DNA of 58,502 bases from Dehalococcoidia bacterium (GTDB lineage: Bacteria; Chloroflexota; Dehalococcoidia; UBA2979), in NCBI GenBank assembly GCA_029246995.1, contig JAQWMB010000007.1:115575-174076 (forward strand), read 5' to 3'. Below, one piece after another: positions 48,381-57,368 of this stretch. Position numbers and translations under genes: made by a program. A model generated the notes under the pieces. It was given only the letters and a program-made list of their open reading frames with translations, did no database searches and was not told where the DNA came from. Within the stretch, counting starts at the first letter, position 1, and the number at the start of each line of letters is the position of its first letter.

Positions 48381-49601
48381 TTATTCGACATCTAATTTGA
48401 ATGCATCATGTAGTGCTTGAACCGCCTTTGTCACATTTGATTGCTTAACTACACAGGTTATGCGTATTTCTGAGGTTGAAATAATTTCTATGTTTACTTG
48501 CTTATTATAGAGGGCTTCAAACATTGTTGCAGCATAACCAGGACTAGATGTCATCCCTGTGCCAACAATAGACACAGATCCAACATCATCTGCTGAATCT
48601 ATTTCTTTTGCTCCTATATTTTTTACTATAGAATTGGATACTTTCTCAGCAGCAACAAGATCTTCTATTGAAACAGTGAAAGTAAGATCAGTAAGATTGT
48701 CTGAGGAAGAATTTTGTACTATTGTATCCACAGCTATATTAGCCTCTGCAAGCGGTCTAAATACACTAGATGCAATTCCTGGACTATCGGGAACACCTTT
48801 TATAGTTATCTTGCCTACTTTTTGTTGATGAGCTATTCCTCTAACTTTATTGATGTTTTCCATGTTTGACTCCGTTTGTATTATAGTTCCAGATTGCTTA
48901 CTATCGAAAGTGTTCTTCACTATTATAGGCATATTATTAATGGCTGCAACCTCAACTGCCCTTGCAGATATAACTCGTGCTCCTGTTGTTGCCAGCTCTA
49001 ACATTTCTTCATAGCCAATTTGTTTTAAAGGGATAGCATTTTGACAAATTCTTGGGTCTGCAGTGTACACTCCTGACACATCTGTATAGATTTCACATAT
49101 GCGTGCCTTTAGAGCAACAGCTAGTGCTACTGCTGTAGTGTCGCTCCCACCTCTGCCTAGAGTCGTAACATCTTGTTTATCAGAAAATCCTTGAAAACCG
49201 GCTATTACCACTACTTTTTTTGTTTTAAGCTCTTCTTTAATTCTTGATCCATCAATTTCTGCAATTTTTGCTCTGCCATATACATCGTCTGTTCTTATGC
49301 CTGCTTGGGTTCCAGTAAGACTAATTGAGGGAGTTCCTGAATAGTTTAAGTGCATACTTAGAAGGGTAGAAGTAACAATTTCGCCTGTGGATAATAAAAC
49401 ATCCATCTCTCTATGATTAGGATCATTACTCATTTCTTTTGCAAGACTTATCAATGTGTCTGTTGAGTTTCCCATAGCTGATACAACAACAATGACATTT
49501 GTTTCGTTTTGAGTCTTTTGGTTGATGATCTTTGCTACATTTTTAATTTTACTTGCGTCTGCTAAAGATGATCCACCAAATTTTATTACTTCTATATTCA
49601 T
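48381..49601 (-). CDS. lysC: Aspartate kinase
   Basis: First enzyme of the aspartate family of amino acids, about 406 residues from ATG 49601 (MNIEVIKFGGSSLADASKIKN); ATG 49613, directly after the thrB stop, would add four. GRGGSDTTAVALAVAL and the YTADPRICQNA segment are kinase motifs. Two ACT domains in the C-terminal third (GKITIKGVPDSPGIASSVFRPLAEANI and SIVGTGMTSSPGYAATMFEAL) imply feedback control by lysine or threonine. It is translated after thrB, while asd and dapA are encoded 28 kb away. Confidence 0.95.
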   Translation of the reverse strand: MNIEVIKFGGSSLADASKIKNVAKIINQKTQNETNVIVVVSAMGNSTDTLISLAKEMSNDPNHREMDVLLSTGEIVTSTLLSMHLNYSGTPSISLTGTQAGIRTDDVYGRAKIAEIDGSRIKEELKTKKVVVIAGFQGFSDKQDVTTLGRGGSDTTAVALAVALKARICEIYTDVSGVYTADPRICQNAIPLKQIGYEEMLELATTGARVISARAVEVAAINNMPIIVKNTFDSKQSGTIIQTESNMENINKVRGIAHQQKVGKITIKGVPDSPGIASSVFRPLAEANIAVDTIVQNSSSDNLTDLTFTVSIEDLVAAEKVSNSIVKNIGAKEIDSADDVGSVSIVGTGMTSSPGYAATMFEALYNKQVNIEIISTSEIRITCVVKQSNVTKAVQALHDAFKLDVE

Positions 49602-49613
49602 TTTTTCTCGCAT

Positions 49614-50486
49614 TTAAATTATTTTAAGTCCTTCATCGACTATGTTGCAAATTTTTACAATACCTTTTGGGTCGTTGAGTTGGTCTTTCATCACTTTAGA
49701 TATATTTCTTTCGTTTTTTGTAACAAAGGCAGCTATTGTTGGCCCGCCTCCTGATAAATATACACCATGCGCTCCCTCCCTAGTTGCAGCCTCAAAAATA
49801 TCATACATATTAGGGAAATTTTTACTTCTCTCTGATTGGTGTAATTTATCCATAGTGGCTTCTTTCAGGTGGTCATATTTCCCTTGAACTAGTGCATGCG
49901 TGAGCAGGACAGAACGACTTATGTTATAAACTGCATTTTCTAGAGAGATTTTGTGGCTTAGTGTCTCTCTTGTTTTTTTTGTTGGCATGGAAAAATTTGG
50001 GACTAGTACAATGAGTTTCAGTTTTGGGTCCAAATCCAATCTTAAATTTATGAAATTATTCTTATTTTTTTGTTCTTTTTTTACGATAACTTGTAACCCG
50101 CCATAATATGCTGGCATGACGTTATCGGCGTGTCCTTCCACTTTAATTGCAACGTCTATTTTTTCCTCTTCAGAAAGAGGATTATTTAAAAACTGGTTTG
50201 CTGCCTCGATTCCAGCTAAATAACATGCAGCAGATGTTCCTAAGCCTCTTCCTATTAGAATATTTTTTGAAAATTTAACTTCTAAGTGAGGAACATTTTG
50301 CTCTTTTGCTTTATTAAATACTGCTTCAAATCCATTTTTTATCATATTAAGCTTTGGTTCTCCTTTTTTTTCTCTTACAGCAGTAGATATTTCGAATTGA
50401 TACTGCCAGTCTAATGCAATTCCTAATGTGTCAAACCCTGGTCCTAAATTTGCACTTGTTGCTGGTACTTCAATTTTGATTTTCAT
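49614..50486 (-). CDS. thrB: Homoserine kinase
   Basis: GHMP-family kinase of 290 residues in threonine synthesis. EVPATSANLGPGFDTLGIALDW is at the N-terminus, the ATP loop is ILIGRGLGTSAACYLAGIEAAN near residue 75, and GVYLSGGGPTIAAFVTK is the third GHMP motif. Its start overlaps the tmk end by 17 bases, and lysC begins immediately after its stop. thrC and hom are not in this window. Confidence 0.94.
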   Translation of the reverse strand: MKIKIEVPATSANLGPGFDTLGIALDWQYQFEISTAVREKKGEPKLNMIKNGFEAVFNKAKEQNVPHLEVKFSKNILIGRGLGTSAACYLAGIEAANQFLNNPLSEEEKIDVAIKVEGHADNVMPAYYGGLQVIVKKEQKNKNNFINLRLDLDPKLKLIVLVPNFSMPTKKTRETLSHKISLENAVYNISRSVLLTHALVQGKYDHLKEATMDKLHQSERSKNFPNMYDIFEAATREGAHGVYLSGGGPTIAAFVTKNERNISKVMKDQLNDPKGIVKICNIVDEGLKII

Positions 50487-51108
50487 TTATAATCCATCTT
50501 TTTAATTTTGTTACTATTTCTTTACTAATTATTTCTTGTTCTTGTGTAGCATTAATTGTAATCCATCTTTTTGGTTCTTGGGTGGCCATTATTTTGTAAC
50601 CGCTTCGGACATTTTCATGGAATTCATACGATTCTTTTTCTAAGTAGTCCAAAGATCCATCTTTTCGCTTCATTGCTAATTTAAAATCTATGTCTAACAG
50701 TATAGTCATATCTGGTTTTATATTTTGCGTACTCAGCGATATTAATTGCTGTACTGTCTCAATTGGTATTTTTCTACCATAATGTTGATATGCAAAGGTT
50801 GAATCGATAAATCGGTCGCATATTACCACTTTTTTATCTTTAAGTGCTGGAATTATTATGTTTTGAATAAGCTCTTTTCTTGCTGCCGAAAATAACAATA
50901 ATTCTGTTAATGGCGATAGAGGTTCTGCAGCTTCTCTTATTATCTCTCTGACTTTTTCCCCAACTATGGTAGATCCTGGCTCTCTTATTTCTAATGTTTT
51001 TCTGTTGTTTTTTTGAAAAAATTCGCTTATAACTGTTGCTTGTGTAGTTTTGCCAGCACCTTCCCCGCCCTCCAGTGTGATTAGCAGGCCTTTTTTGTAT
51101 TTATCCAT
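50470..51108 (-). CDS. tmk: Thymidylate kinase
   Basis: Phosphorylates dTMP, 212 residues. GLLITLEGGEGAGKTTQATVISEFF is the P-loop, REPGSTIVGEKVREIIRE the dTMP-binding DRx-like region, and VVICDRFIDSTFAYQHYGRKI contains the DR and base-binding residues; the LID follows TILLDIDFKLAMKRK. The start overlaps the end of the R3H ATPase gene by eight bases. Confidence 0.93.
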   Translation of the reverse strand: MDKYKKGLLITLEGGEGAGKTTQATVISEFFQKNNRKTLEIREPGSTIVGEKVREIIREAAEPLSPLTELLLFSAARKELIQNIIIPALKDKKVVICDRFIDSTFAYQHYGRKIPIETVQQLISLSTQNIKPDMTILLDIDFKLAMKRKDGSLDYLEKESYEFHENVRSGYKIMATQEPKRWITINATQEQEIISKEIVTKLKRWIINENQN

Positions 51109-52501
51109 ATTGTTTCTCTAATTCTTCCTGGAGATCATTTATAATATTGTCGGTTTCTTGTAATTTTTCGATGTGGTTTTTTTTGGTATATTCTTTTTCT
51201 AGTTTAGATAAAACTTGAAAAATTTGTGTTCTTGTATTGTTTCTAATAATATGTATTGGAATCTTATTGGCTTCCGCTTCTCTAAGAGGCCCTTTTTTGC
51301 TTCTGAAATGTGGCCTTAGTGTGATAACAAAGTCTGCATCTTTAATTTTTTCTGTTATACGATAAGGAAGAAGTGAATCGTTAATGACTTCCTGGACTCG
51401 AGTTTTATCAATTGCGTAGGGTAGTATTTTTTTTAATACTGTTTTCTCATCTATGTCGGTTTGTGTTTTAAGGTTTGTGGCGTTTTGTTTTTGATCTTGA
51501 GTGCTTAATATTTTGATTCTGTTGTTTTTATCGATTGTCCTGATCTCTGGTTGAACAGAATTTCCTCTAAGTATTTTATCTATTGTTTTTGCAGTGTCTT
51601 TATAAATAGCCACTGTGTTAAATGATTGGATTTCAACTAGTGTCCCAAAAGTCGGAGGACTTCTTCTTTCTAATACTACTTTTTGAGTTCCCCTTCTTCT
51701 TGCTTCTTCATCACCTAATGTTACAGCTTCAATCCCTCCAATTAGGTCACAAAGCGTTGGGTTTTGTGCTAGATTCGCTAGTTGATTGCCATGAGCTGTT
51801 GCAATTAGCTGTACTCCCCTTTCAGCAATTGTTCTGGCTGCCTCTGTTTCTTCTTTAGTGCTTATTTCATCAATAACAATAACTTCAGGATTGTGGTTTT
51901 CCACAGCCTCTATCATTGTTTGATGTTGTAGGTTTGTTGAAGCTACTTGCATCCTTCTAGCATTACCTATGCCGTAATGAGGAATATCTCCATCACCAGC
52001 TATTTCATTTGAGGTGTCAACGATTATAACTCTCTTATTTAGGTCATCTGCTGATATTCTTGCAAGTTCACGCAACATTGTTGTTTTGCCAATCCCAGGT
52101 TTACCTAATAATAATATACTATGACCGAGTTCTGCATAGTCTTGTATGAATTTAGCCGAACCCTTAATGCTTCTTCCTACGCGAGCTGTGATACCAATAA
52201 CTTTTTGATTTCTGTTTCTAATAGCTGAGATTCTATGTAATGTTTTTTCTAGTCCTGCTCTATTGTCATCTCCAAATGATGAAAGATGTTTTGTGATTTG
52301 TGTAATATCCTTTCTAAGCACATTTTTATCAGAGAGTAATATTTCTTTGTTTTTAAGTCTGGCTTTTATTGGCCTCCCAAGATCAATAATAATTTCAATT
52401 AGTTCTCTTTGATCAATTTTAATTAGTTCTTTTTGCAGTGATATAGGAAAAATTTTTAGAAACGTTTTGAATTCTTTTTCTAGTTCTTTGTCTTTGTTCA
52501 T
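51101..52501 (-). CDS. Ycf45/SpoIIIAA-like AAA ATPase with C-terminal R3H-type domain
   Basis: The 466-residue product has an N-terminal SpoIIIAA-like region (EIIIDLGRPIKARLKNKEILL) and a RecA/secretion-ATPase-like core: LLLGKPGIGKTTMLRELARI (Walker A, about 130-150), VIIVDTSNEIAGDGDIPHYGIGNARRMQV, and PEVIVIDEISTKEETEAARTIAERGVQLIATAHGN (Walker B). The rest is a basic C-terminal part with an R3H-like fold (RVQEVINDSLLPYRI) and an acidic tail. Homologues occur in cyanobacteria, plastids (ycf45), Deinococci and Chloroflexota; function is not established. It overlaps pdxT and tmk on either side. Confidence 0.82.
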   Translation of the reverse strand: MNKDKELEKEFKTFLKIFPISLQKELIKIDQRELIEIIIDLGRPIKARLKNKEILLSDKNVLRKDITQITKHLSSFGDDNRAGLEKTLHRISAIRNRNQKVIGITARVGRSIKGSAKFIQDYAELGHSILLLGKPGIGKTTMLRELARISADDLNKRVIIVDTSNEIAGDGDIPHYGIGNARRMQVASTNLQHQTMIEAVENHNPEVIVIDEISTKEETEAARTIAERGVQLIATAHGNQLANLAQNPTLCDLIGGIEAVTLGDEEARRRGTQKVVLERRSPPTFGTLVEIQSFNTVAIYKDTAKTIDKILRGNSVQPEIRTIDKNNRIKILSTQDQKQNATNLKTQTDIDEKTVLKKILPYAIDKTRVQEVINDSLLPYRITEKIKDADFVITLRPHFRSKKGPLREAEANKIPIHIIRNNTRTQIFQVLSKLEKEYTKKNHIEKLQETDNIINDLQEELEKQYG

Positions 52502-53112
52502 AAGCTTCCTAAATCTTTGTTTACTATCTTTTTAATAAAATATTCATGCATACTTAAGTCGTCAGTTAATTCAGGGTGAAATGTTGTAGCAAATATATTT
52601 TTATATTCTATAGCTACAATTTCTTTATTTGAAAGCATTCCTACGCAAGAAATATTTTTGGTAATTTTTTTAATCTTTGGTGCTCTTATGAAAATTCCTG
52701 GAAAGGTTGTTTTTTTATTGGTTCCTATATGAACCTCTTCAGTGAATGAGTTTGCCTGTCTCCCATATCCATTGCGCTCAATCTCAATGTCTAAGATTTT
52801 AAGAGTTTGTTGGTCCATATTTGTAACTTTCTTTGCTAATAATATAGCACCTGCACAAGTTCCCCATGTTGGTAACCCATTGAATATTTTTTTTTGAACT
52901 AAATCAAAGAGTTTTGTTCTTTTAAGTAGTTTTATAATGGTTGTACTTTCTCCACCTGGAATAATAAGACCATCGATCTGATCGAGGTCATTTTTTTTTC
53001 TTACATTGATGTGCTGGATGTTTAGTTTCTCTAAAGCGATACTGTGCTCTTTAAAATCCCCCTGCAAGCTAAGTATGCCAATAATTATTTTATTAGTTGA
53101 TAATTTTTTCAA
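52498..53112 (-). CDS. pdxT: Pyridoxal 5-phosphate synthase glutaminase subunit PdxT
   Basis: Supplies ammonia to PdxS. The 204-residue product has IGILSLQGDFKEHSIAL, GLIIPGGESTTIIKL, WGTCAGAILLAKK (nucleophilic cysteine), and ATTFHPELTDD (catalytic His/Glu). The start is TTG at 53112; no in-frame ATG is nearby and AGAGAAAA precedes it. It lies 16 bases after pdxS, the invariant partner, and its stop overlaps the R3H ATPase start (ATGA). Confidence 0.94.
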   Translation of the reverse strand: MKKLSTNKIIIGILSLQGDFKEHSIALEKLNIQHINVRKKNDLDQIDGLIIPGGESTTIIKLLKRTKLFDLVQKKIFNGLPTWGTCAGAILLAKKVTNMDQQTLKILDIEIERNGYGRQANSFTEEVHIGTNKKTTFPGIFIRAPKIKKITKNISCVGMLSNKEIVAIEYKNIFATTFHPELTDDLSMHEYFIKKIVNKDLGSL

Positions 53113-53128
53113 ATTTTTTCTCTTTGAT

Positions 53129-54049
53129 TTATTTTCCTCTTAATGAAAGTTTTTCAATATTTTGTAAGTTACTAACTGACTGACCTTTCATGGTGCTTAT
53201 AATTTCTCTAGATACTTTCTTCAAAATATCGGGATCATTAAAGCTAGTTACAGACATTACAATACTTTTAGCAAGAGCCATTTGGTCTTTCTTGTTTTTT
53301 GATGCCTTAAATATACCTGATCCTACGAAAACACCTTCAGAGCCTAATTGCATCATTAATGCTGCATCGGCCGGCGTTGCTATACCTCCAGCAGCAAAAT
53401 TGACAACGGGTAGTTGTTTCTTTTTTCTTATATCTTCTATTAAGCTTATTGGTACTTTAGATTCTAAAGCAAATTTTTTTAGTTTTGCCGGATTCATTTT
53501 TTGTAGTGCTTCTATTTCGCGATTGATGGCCCTCATATGTCTGACCGCTTCAACAACATCACCTGTTCCTGCTTCTCCTTTAGTGCGTATCATTGATGCA
53601 CCTTCATGAATTCTTCTGACAGCTTCTCCTAGGTTTCTAGCACCGCAAACAAACGGCGTTTTAAAATCATGTTTAGTTATATGAAATTCTTCATCTGCTG
53701 GAGTCAAGACTTCTGACTCATCAATATAATCAACGCCTATTGATTCTAATATTTGAGCTTCAACAAAATGGCCAATTCGAACTTTAGCCATAACAGGGAT
53801 TGTTACTGAATTACATATAGATTCTATTAATTTGACATGACTCATTCTAGCAACACCACCACTAGCCCTAATATCTGAAGGGACTCTCTCTAGTGCCATT
53901 ACTGCACAAGCTCCTGCTTGTTCAGCCAACAGGGCTTGCTCAGGCGTAACAACATCCATAATAACGCCACCTTTTAGCATTTGAGCTAAACCAATGTTGA
54001 GTCGATGTTGTTTGTTTTTTTCATTTTGCTTACTTTTTTTAGCACGCAT
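53129..54049 (-). CDS. pdxS: Pyridoxal 5-phosphate synthase lyase subunit PdxS
   Basis: Makes pyridoxal phosphate from ribose 5-phosphate, glyceraldehyde 3-phosphate and ammonia. The 306-residue barrel has [71 protein letters not shown] (active lysine), [19 protein letters not shown] (second lysine) and [24 protein letters not shown]. It heads the coupled group pdxS-pdxT-R3H ATPase-tmk-thrB-lysC. PLP is the cofactor of CysK/CysM in this window. Confidence 0.97.
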   Translation of the reverse strand: MRAKKSKQNEKNKQHRLNIGLAQMLKGGVIMDVVTPEQALLAEQAGACAVMALERVPSDIRASGGVARMSHVKLIESICNSVTIPVMAKVRIGHFVEAQILESIGVDYIDESEVLTPADEEFHITKHDFKTPFVCGARNLGEAVRRIHEGASMIRTKGEAGTGDVVEAVRHMRAINREIEALQKMNPAKLKKFALESKVPISLIEDIRKKKQLPVVNFAAGGIATPADAALMMQLGSEGVFVGSGIFKASKNKKDQMALAKSIVMSVTSFNDPDILKKVSREIISTMKGQSVSNLQNIEKLSLRGK

Positions 54050-54186
54050 AAAGATTCCTTAATTTTGTACCATTGATTTATTATACTCACTTAAACTGTA
54101 TATAAAAATATCTAATTTGAAACTTAATAGTAAGATAAATATATAAGTATATTGTGCTAGAATTAATCATTATAAAGAATAATTTT

Positions 54187-54771
54187 ATGAAAAAAAATAA
54201 AAATATACTTGGTCAACATGAATTTAATAATTCTTATCTGATTGGGTTAATATCTGATACACATGTTCCTGAAGCAAGAGATTCAATCTGGTCAGAGATC
54301 TCTAATGTTTTTAATGAAGTACAATTAATTCTTCATGCTGGTGATATGCACAATCTGTCCGTCTTAGAAGAACTAGAAGAAATTGCGCCCGTGGTTGCTT
54401 GTAGGGGTAATGGCGATGATGGTAGTAGCGGAAGGCCTCTTTTACCAGATCATCCTCATGTTTCTCAAAACCAAATTATTACTATTAATGATATGACTAT
54501 TGGACTAACGCATTCATTTATTCATGATGAAAGATTAGGGATTAAAATAGACGATCAAATGATAGAAAAATTTGGCAGCATTGTTGACATAGTTGTTGCT
54601 GGAGATACTCATGTTCCAATAATTAAAAAAATTTATAATGACACAATGATTATAAATTCTGGGTCTGCACTTTTGCCTTATAACTTTAATACCCAATTAG
54701 GGACAGTAGGTTTTATTCACATTAAAGAAAGCAAAGAAGTTGATTTATGGATCGAGATGCTTCATGAGTAA
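54187..54771 (+). CDS. YfcE/MJ0936-type metallophosphoesterase
   Basis: The 194-residue calcineurin-like phosphodiesterase contains LIGLISDTHVPEARDS (metal D-x-H), LILHAGDMHNLSVLEEL, ACRGNGDDGSSGR (usually GNCD), IGLTHSFIHD and VVAGDTHVPIIKKI (usually GHTH). The ligand set is mostly present, but the GHTH motif has an altered start (GDTH). Substrate unknown; relatives cleave phosphodiesters with low specificity. ATG 54187 is chosen; GTG 54154 would add 11 residues. It overlaps pheA by eight bases. Confidence 0.8.
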   Translation: MKKNKNILGQHEFNNSYLIGLISDTHVPEARDSIWSEISNVFNEVQLILHAGDMHNLSVLEELEEIAPVVACRGNGDDGSSGRPLLPDHPHVSQNQIITINDMTIGLTHSFIHDERLGIKIDDQMIEKFGSIVDIVVAGDTHVPIIKKIYNDTMIINSGSALLPYNFNTQLGTVGFIHIKESKEVDLWIEMLHE

Positions 54772-55588
54772 AGCAACAATAAGTTTTTTAGGTCCTGAGG
54801 GGACGAATTCAGAATTTGCTGCACTAAAATATGATAAAGACGCAAGGCTAATTTCTGTACGCACAATGTATGAAGCGATGATGAATGTTCATAATAATGT
54901 TTCACAATATGCAATGTGTGCAATAGAAAACTCTCTAGAAGGTTCTGTGAATGAAGTGATAGATGTTTTAATAAATCGATCGAATGCTTTAATGATTTAT
55001 GGAGAGATTATTATTAAAATTAATCATCTTTTAGTTGGTCCAAGAAACTTCGATATAAATAATTTAAAATCTATTTACTCTCACCCGCAAGCATTGGCTC
55101 AATGCCGTCAATCAATTTCCTCACTTTCTTCAAATATTGAACTTATTCCTGCCTCCTCTACTGCTGCAGCAGTAGAGGAGGCAATGAATGTAGAAAATGC
55201 CTGTGCTATTGCTACTGAACACGCAGCAAGTCATTATGAGGCAGAAATATATAGAGAAAATTTTGCTGATAGCGAAGATAATTTTACAAGGTTTGTAGTA
55301 GTTAGTAAAAATAGCCATAAACCTACAGGTAATGACAAAACTTCTATCGCATTTACTACTCAACATGATAAACCTGGTTCATTAGTTGAAATTCTAAAAT
55401 TATTTTCAATGCATGCATTAAATTTATCGAAAATTGAGTCTCGTCCTACCAAAGCAAGGCTAGGTACTTATGTATTTTTAATTGATATTGATGCACATAG
55501 TGAGCAAGAACCTTTAAAATCAGTACTAAATGAAATTATGAAAATTGCAGATTGGTTAAAAATTATTGGATCGTATCCCAAAATATGA
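54764..55588 (+). CDS. pheA: Prephenate dehydratase
   Basis: Makes phenylpyruvate for phenylalanine synthesis, 274 residues from ATG 54764, which overlaps the previous stop. It begins MSKATISFLGPEGTNSEFAA. The catalytic domain includes AIENSLEGSVNEVID, HPQALAQCRQ and DNFTRFVVVSK (the Thr of the TRF motif). A C-terminal ACT domain contains LSKIESRPTK, the phenylalanine-binding ESRP motif, so feedback inhibition is expected. There is no chorismate mutase domain. A perfect 34-bp palindrome lies within the frame and encodes SSTAAAVEE. Confidence 0.93.
   Translation: MSKATISFLGPEGTNSEFAALKYDKDARLISVRTMYEAMMNVHNNVSQYAMCAIENSLEGSVNEVIDVLINRSNALMIYGEIIIKINHLLVGPRNFDINNLKSIYSHPQALAQCRQSISSLSSNIELIPASSTAAAVEEAMNVENACAIATEHAASHYEAEIYRENFADSEDNFTRFVVVSKNSHKPTGNDKTSIAFTTQHDKPGSLVEILKLFSMHALNLSKIESRPTKARLGTYVFLIDIDAHSEQEPLKSVLNEIMKIADWLKIIGSYPKI
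55150..55183. repeat. Perfect 34-bp palindrome inside pheA
   Basis: TGCCTCCTCTACTGCTG is immediately followed by its exact reverse complement, so the whole 34 bases are self-complementary without a spacer. The next flanking pair (55149/55184, C against A) does not match. Unlike its AT-rich surroundings, the element is more than half G+C. It lies between the HPQALAQCRQ and DNFTRF motifs of prephenate dehydratase. Its length equals the palindrome at 18518-18551 although the sequences are unrelated. Confidence 0.92.
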
Positions 55589-55664
55589 AAGATGCTTTTT
55601 ATTTATATAAGTAGATAAAATGCTGTGATTATTTTATGATCTTATTTATTGATAAGGATTATTA

Positions 55665-56429
55665 ATGAAAATATTAGAACGAGAAATTGGCGATCAGTTG
55701 GATGGTTTATTTGAAGAAGTTGCAGTAAGCCTTGCCAATTCTTTTGCTAAAAATGCTTCGAAAGAAGATGATGGTTTAGAAATAGAAAATAAATTAAGTA
55801 TCTTACCTCAGAATGATGGTTTGCTCTCTAGAATAAAATGGGAAGAAGGTAATCCATACATTTATATACGTTCAGATATCCCTACACATGCAATACCGCA
55901 TGTTTTAGGAACTGCACTGTGTCATGTTAAACAAAAGATAGATCTATTTCCAGACGTTGTTCAAAATGAAAATGAAGAAGAGATAGATGGGGCTCTTCTC
56001 GTCCGTATTGCTCTTAAAGAGCTTCTTATGAGCCTTAATGCGGAGGAGACAATGAAAAATATAAAATTTGATATAGACTGGGAAGACAAAAATAGACACC
56101 AAGGTTTTAAAGATTTATTGGGAATGCTAGATAGAAATGAAGATGACAGCTTTGTATCAATTGAACATCCTACCCATCAATTTTTTTCTTTAACATATGC
56201 AAAATTTTCTTTAATCCATCCTCCAAAAATGTGGGATGGTTTAAAGACACAAATTATGAACGACTATCCTGAATTTGTTAAATCTGGAAAAAAAATTCTA
56301 GAAATTATTAACGAATATGGATTTGAAGATGTTGATTCTTGTCTGAAATCTTTAACTGGCATTCGTGATGAAATAGCTATGAGACCTTATACATTAATTT
56401 TAGATCGTAGAGATGAATCATATTATTGA
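55665..56429 (+). CDS. Orphan soluble protein of unknown function
   Basis: I do not recognise this family. The 254-residue product is acidic, has no signal or membrane segment and no catalytic motif I can name. It begins MKILEREIGDQLDGLFEEVA and contains a central stretch (GALLVRIALKELLMSLNAEE, helical) and conserved-looking aromatic segments HPTHQFFSLTYAKFSLIHPPKMWDG and MRPYTLILDRRDESYY. An AAGGATTATTA SD supports ATG 55665. Codon use resembles its neighbours, so recent transfer is not indicated. It ends overlapping cvpA by seven bases, convergent. Confidence 0.6.
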   Translation: MKILEREIGDQLDGLFEEVAVSLANSFAKNASKEDDGLEIENKLSILPQNDGLLSRIKWEEGNPYIYIRSDIPTHAIPHVLGTALCHVKQKIDLFPDVVQNENEEEIDGALLVRIALKELLMSLNAEETMKNIKFDIDWEDKNRHQGFKDLLGMLDRNEDDSFVSIEHPTHQFFSLTYAKFSLIHPPKMWDGLKTQIMNDYPEFVKSGKKILEIINEYGFEDVDSCLKSLTGIRDEIAMRPYTLILDRRDESYY

Positions 56430-56920
56430 TCAAGAAATTCTTGTGGAAGAATTTTGTAAATTTCTGTAAATATTAAATTAGCATTTTTTTGGATAGTTGT
56501 TTCAATTAAACTCTCATTAGCTGCTTGAGTATAATTATTTGTTAATGGAAAATTTCCTATTAACATAATTGCAATTTTTAAAATAATGACTGCTTTTATG
56601 ATTCCAAAAAATGCACCTAGTATTCGATCTATTTTGCCTAAAAGAATGAAGTTCATTATCTGCTTTAAAAGTAGTCCAAATATATTTGCTAAAATTATAC
56701 TTGATAGGAACAAGCTAACAAATGCTGTAATTTTGCCGCTAGTTTCATTTTCAATTAGGAATTGTAGATTGTTGCCCAAAGCAGAGTAATATTTATTAGC
56801 TAGAATTAGCCCAAAAATGATTCCTACTCCAGTTGCAAACTCAAGAATAATTCCATTTTTATAACCTTTATATGCAAACCAGATAATCATAGCTATACTG
56901 AAATAATCAAAAAAATTCAA
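56423..56920 (-). CDS. cvpA: CvpA-family membrane protein
   Basis: The 165-residue protein has about four hydrophobic helices. It starts NFFDYFSIAMIIWFAYKGYKNGIILEFATGVGIIFGLILANKYY, which is the CvpA N-terminus (usually DxxxxxxLxxxxxxGxxxG), and contains LGKIDRILGAFFGIIKAVIILKIAIML, the conserved DRxLGxxFGxxKA region. CvpA proteins are linked to envelope or colicin V functions without a firm biochemical role. The TTG start at 56920 has AAGGAAG five bases upstream. Confidence 0.85.
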   Translation of the reverse strand: MNFFDYFSIAMIIWFAYKGYKNGIILEFATGVGIIFGLILANKYYSALGNNLQFLIENETSGKITAFVSLFLSSIILANIFGLLLKQIMNFILLGKIDRILGAFFGIIKAVIILKIAIMLIGNFPLTNNYTQAANESLIETTIQKNANLIFTEIYKILPQEFLDQ

Positions 56921-56937
56921 TTGTTCTTCCTTTATTA

Positions 56938-57348
56938 TTAATGTAAAATTTCGATGCTTAATATTGTTTTTGTATAAGGCATATACCTTATTTGCAGTGT
57001 GTTTTCTTTAGTAATATCCTTCATTAGATGATTTGAAATTAAGAAAATTTGATTATTAATTTTAAAGTATGAGCTTTTACCCATAGAAAAGATACCATGG
57101 CTCTTCCAACTGTATTCAATTTTTCCTTCTAATAATTGAGGTCCTTCAATTTCGTCACGTATATTTATGTATGCTTGATAGAATGCAGCTATGCCCATAA
57201 TAGTAAAAAAGCTGAATCCTAAGAGGGATCCAAAATTCCCTGCCATAATATCTATGAAAAAAAAAGTAGAACCAAACAATGCACACAAAAAAATCAATGA
57301 ATATACAATGGTTGTAGTGTCTAAAAACTTTTTTATTTTATGAATCAT
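56938..57348 (-). CDS. Small two-TM membrane protein
   Basis: I do not recognise the family. The 136-residue product has two hydrophobic helices (about 15-33 and 39-58) followed by a beta-rich domain of about 70 residues with EYSWKSHGIFSMGKSSYFKI and LQIRYMPYTKTILSIEIL. It is between cvpA and the LysM gene on the same strand with short gaps (17 and 20 bases). Confidence 0.6.
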   Translation of the reverse strand: MIHKIKKFLDTTTIVYSLIFLCALFGSTFFFIDIMAGNFGSLLGFSFFTIMGIAAFYQAYINIRDEIEGPQLLEGKIEYSWKSHGIFSMGKSSYFKINNQIFLISNHLMKDITKENTLQIRYMPYTKTILSIEILH

Positions 57349-57368
57349 ATACAGTATACCTATTAATT

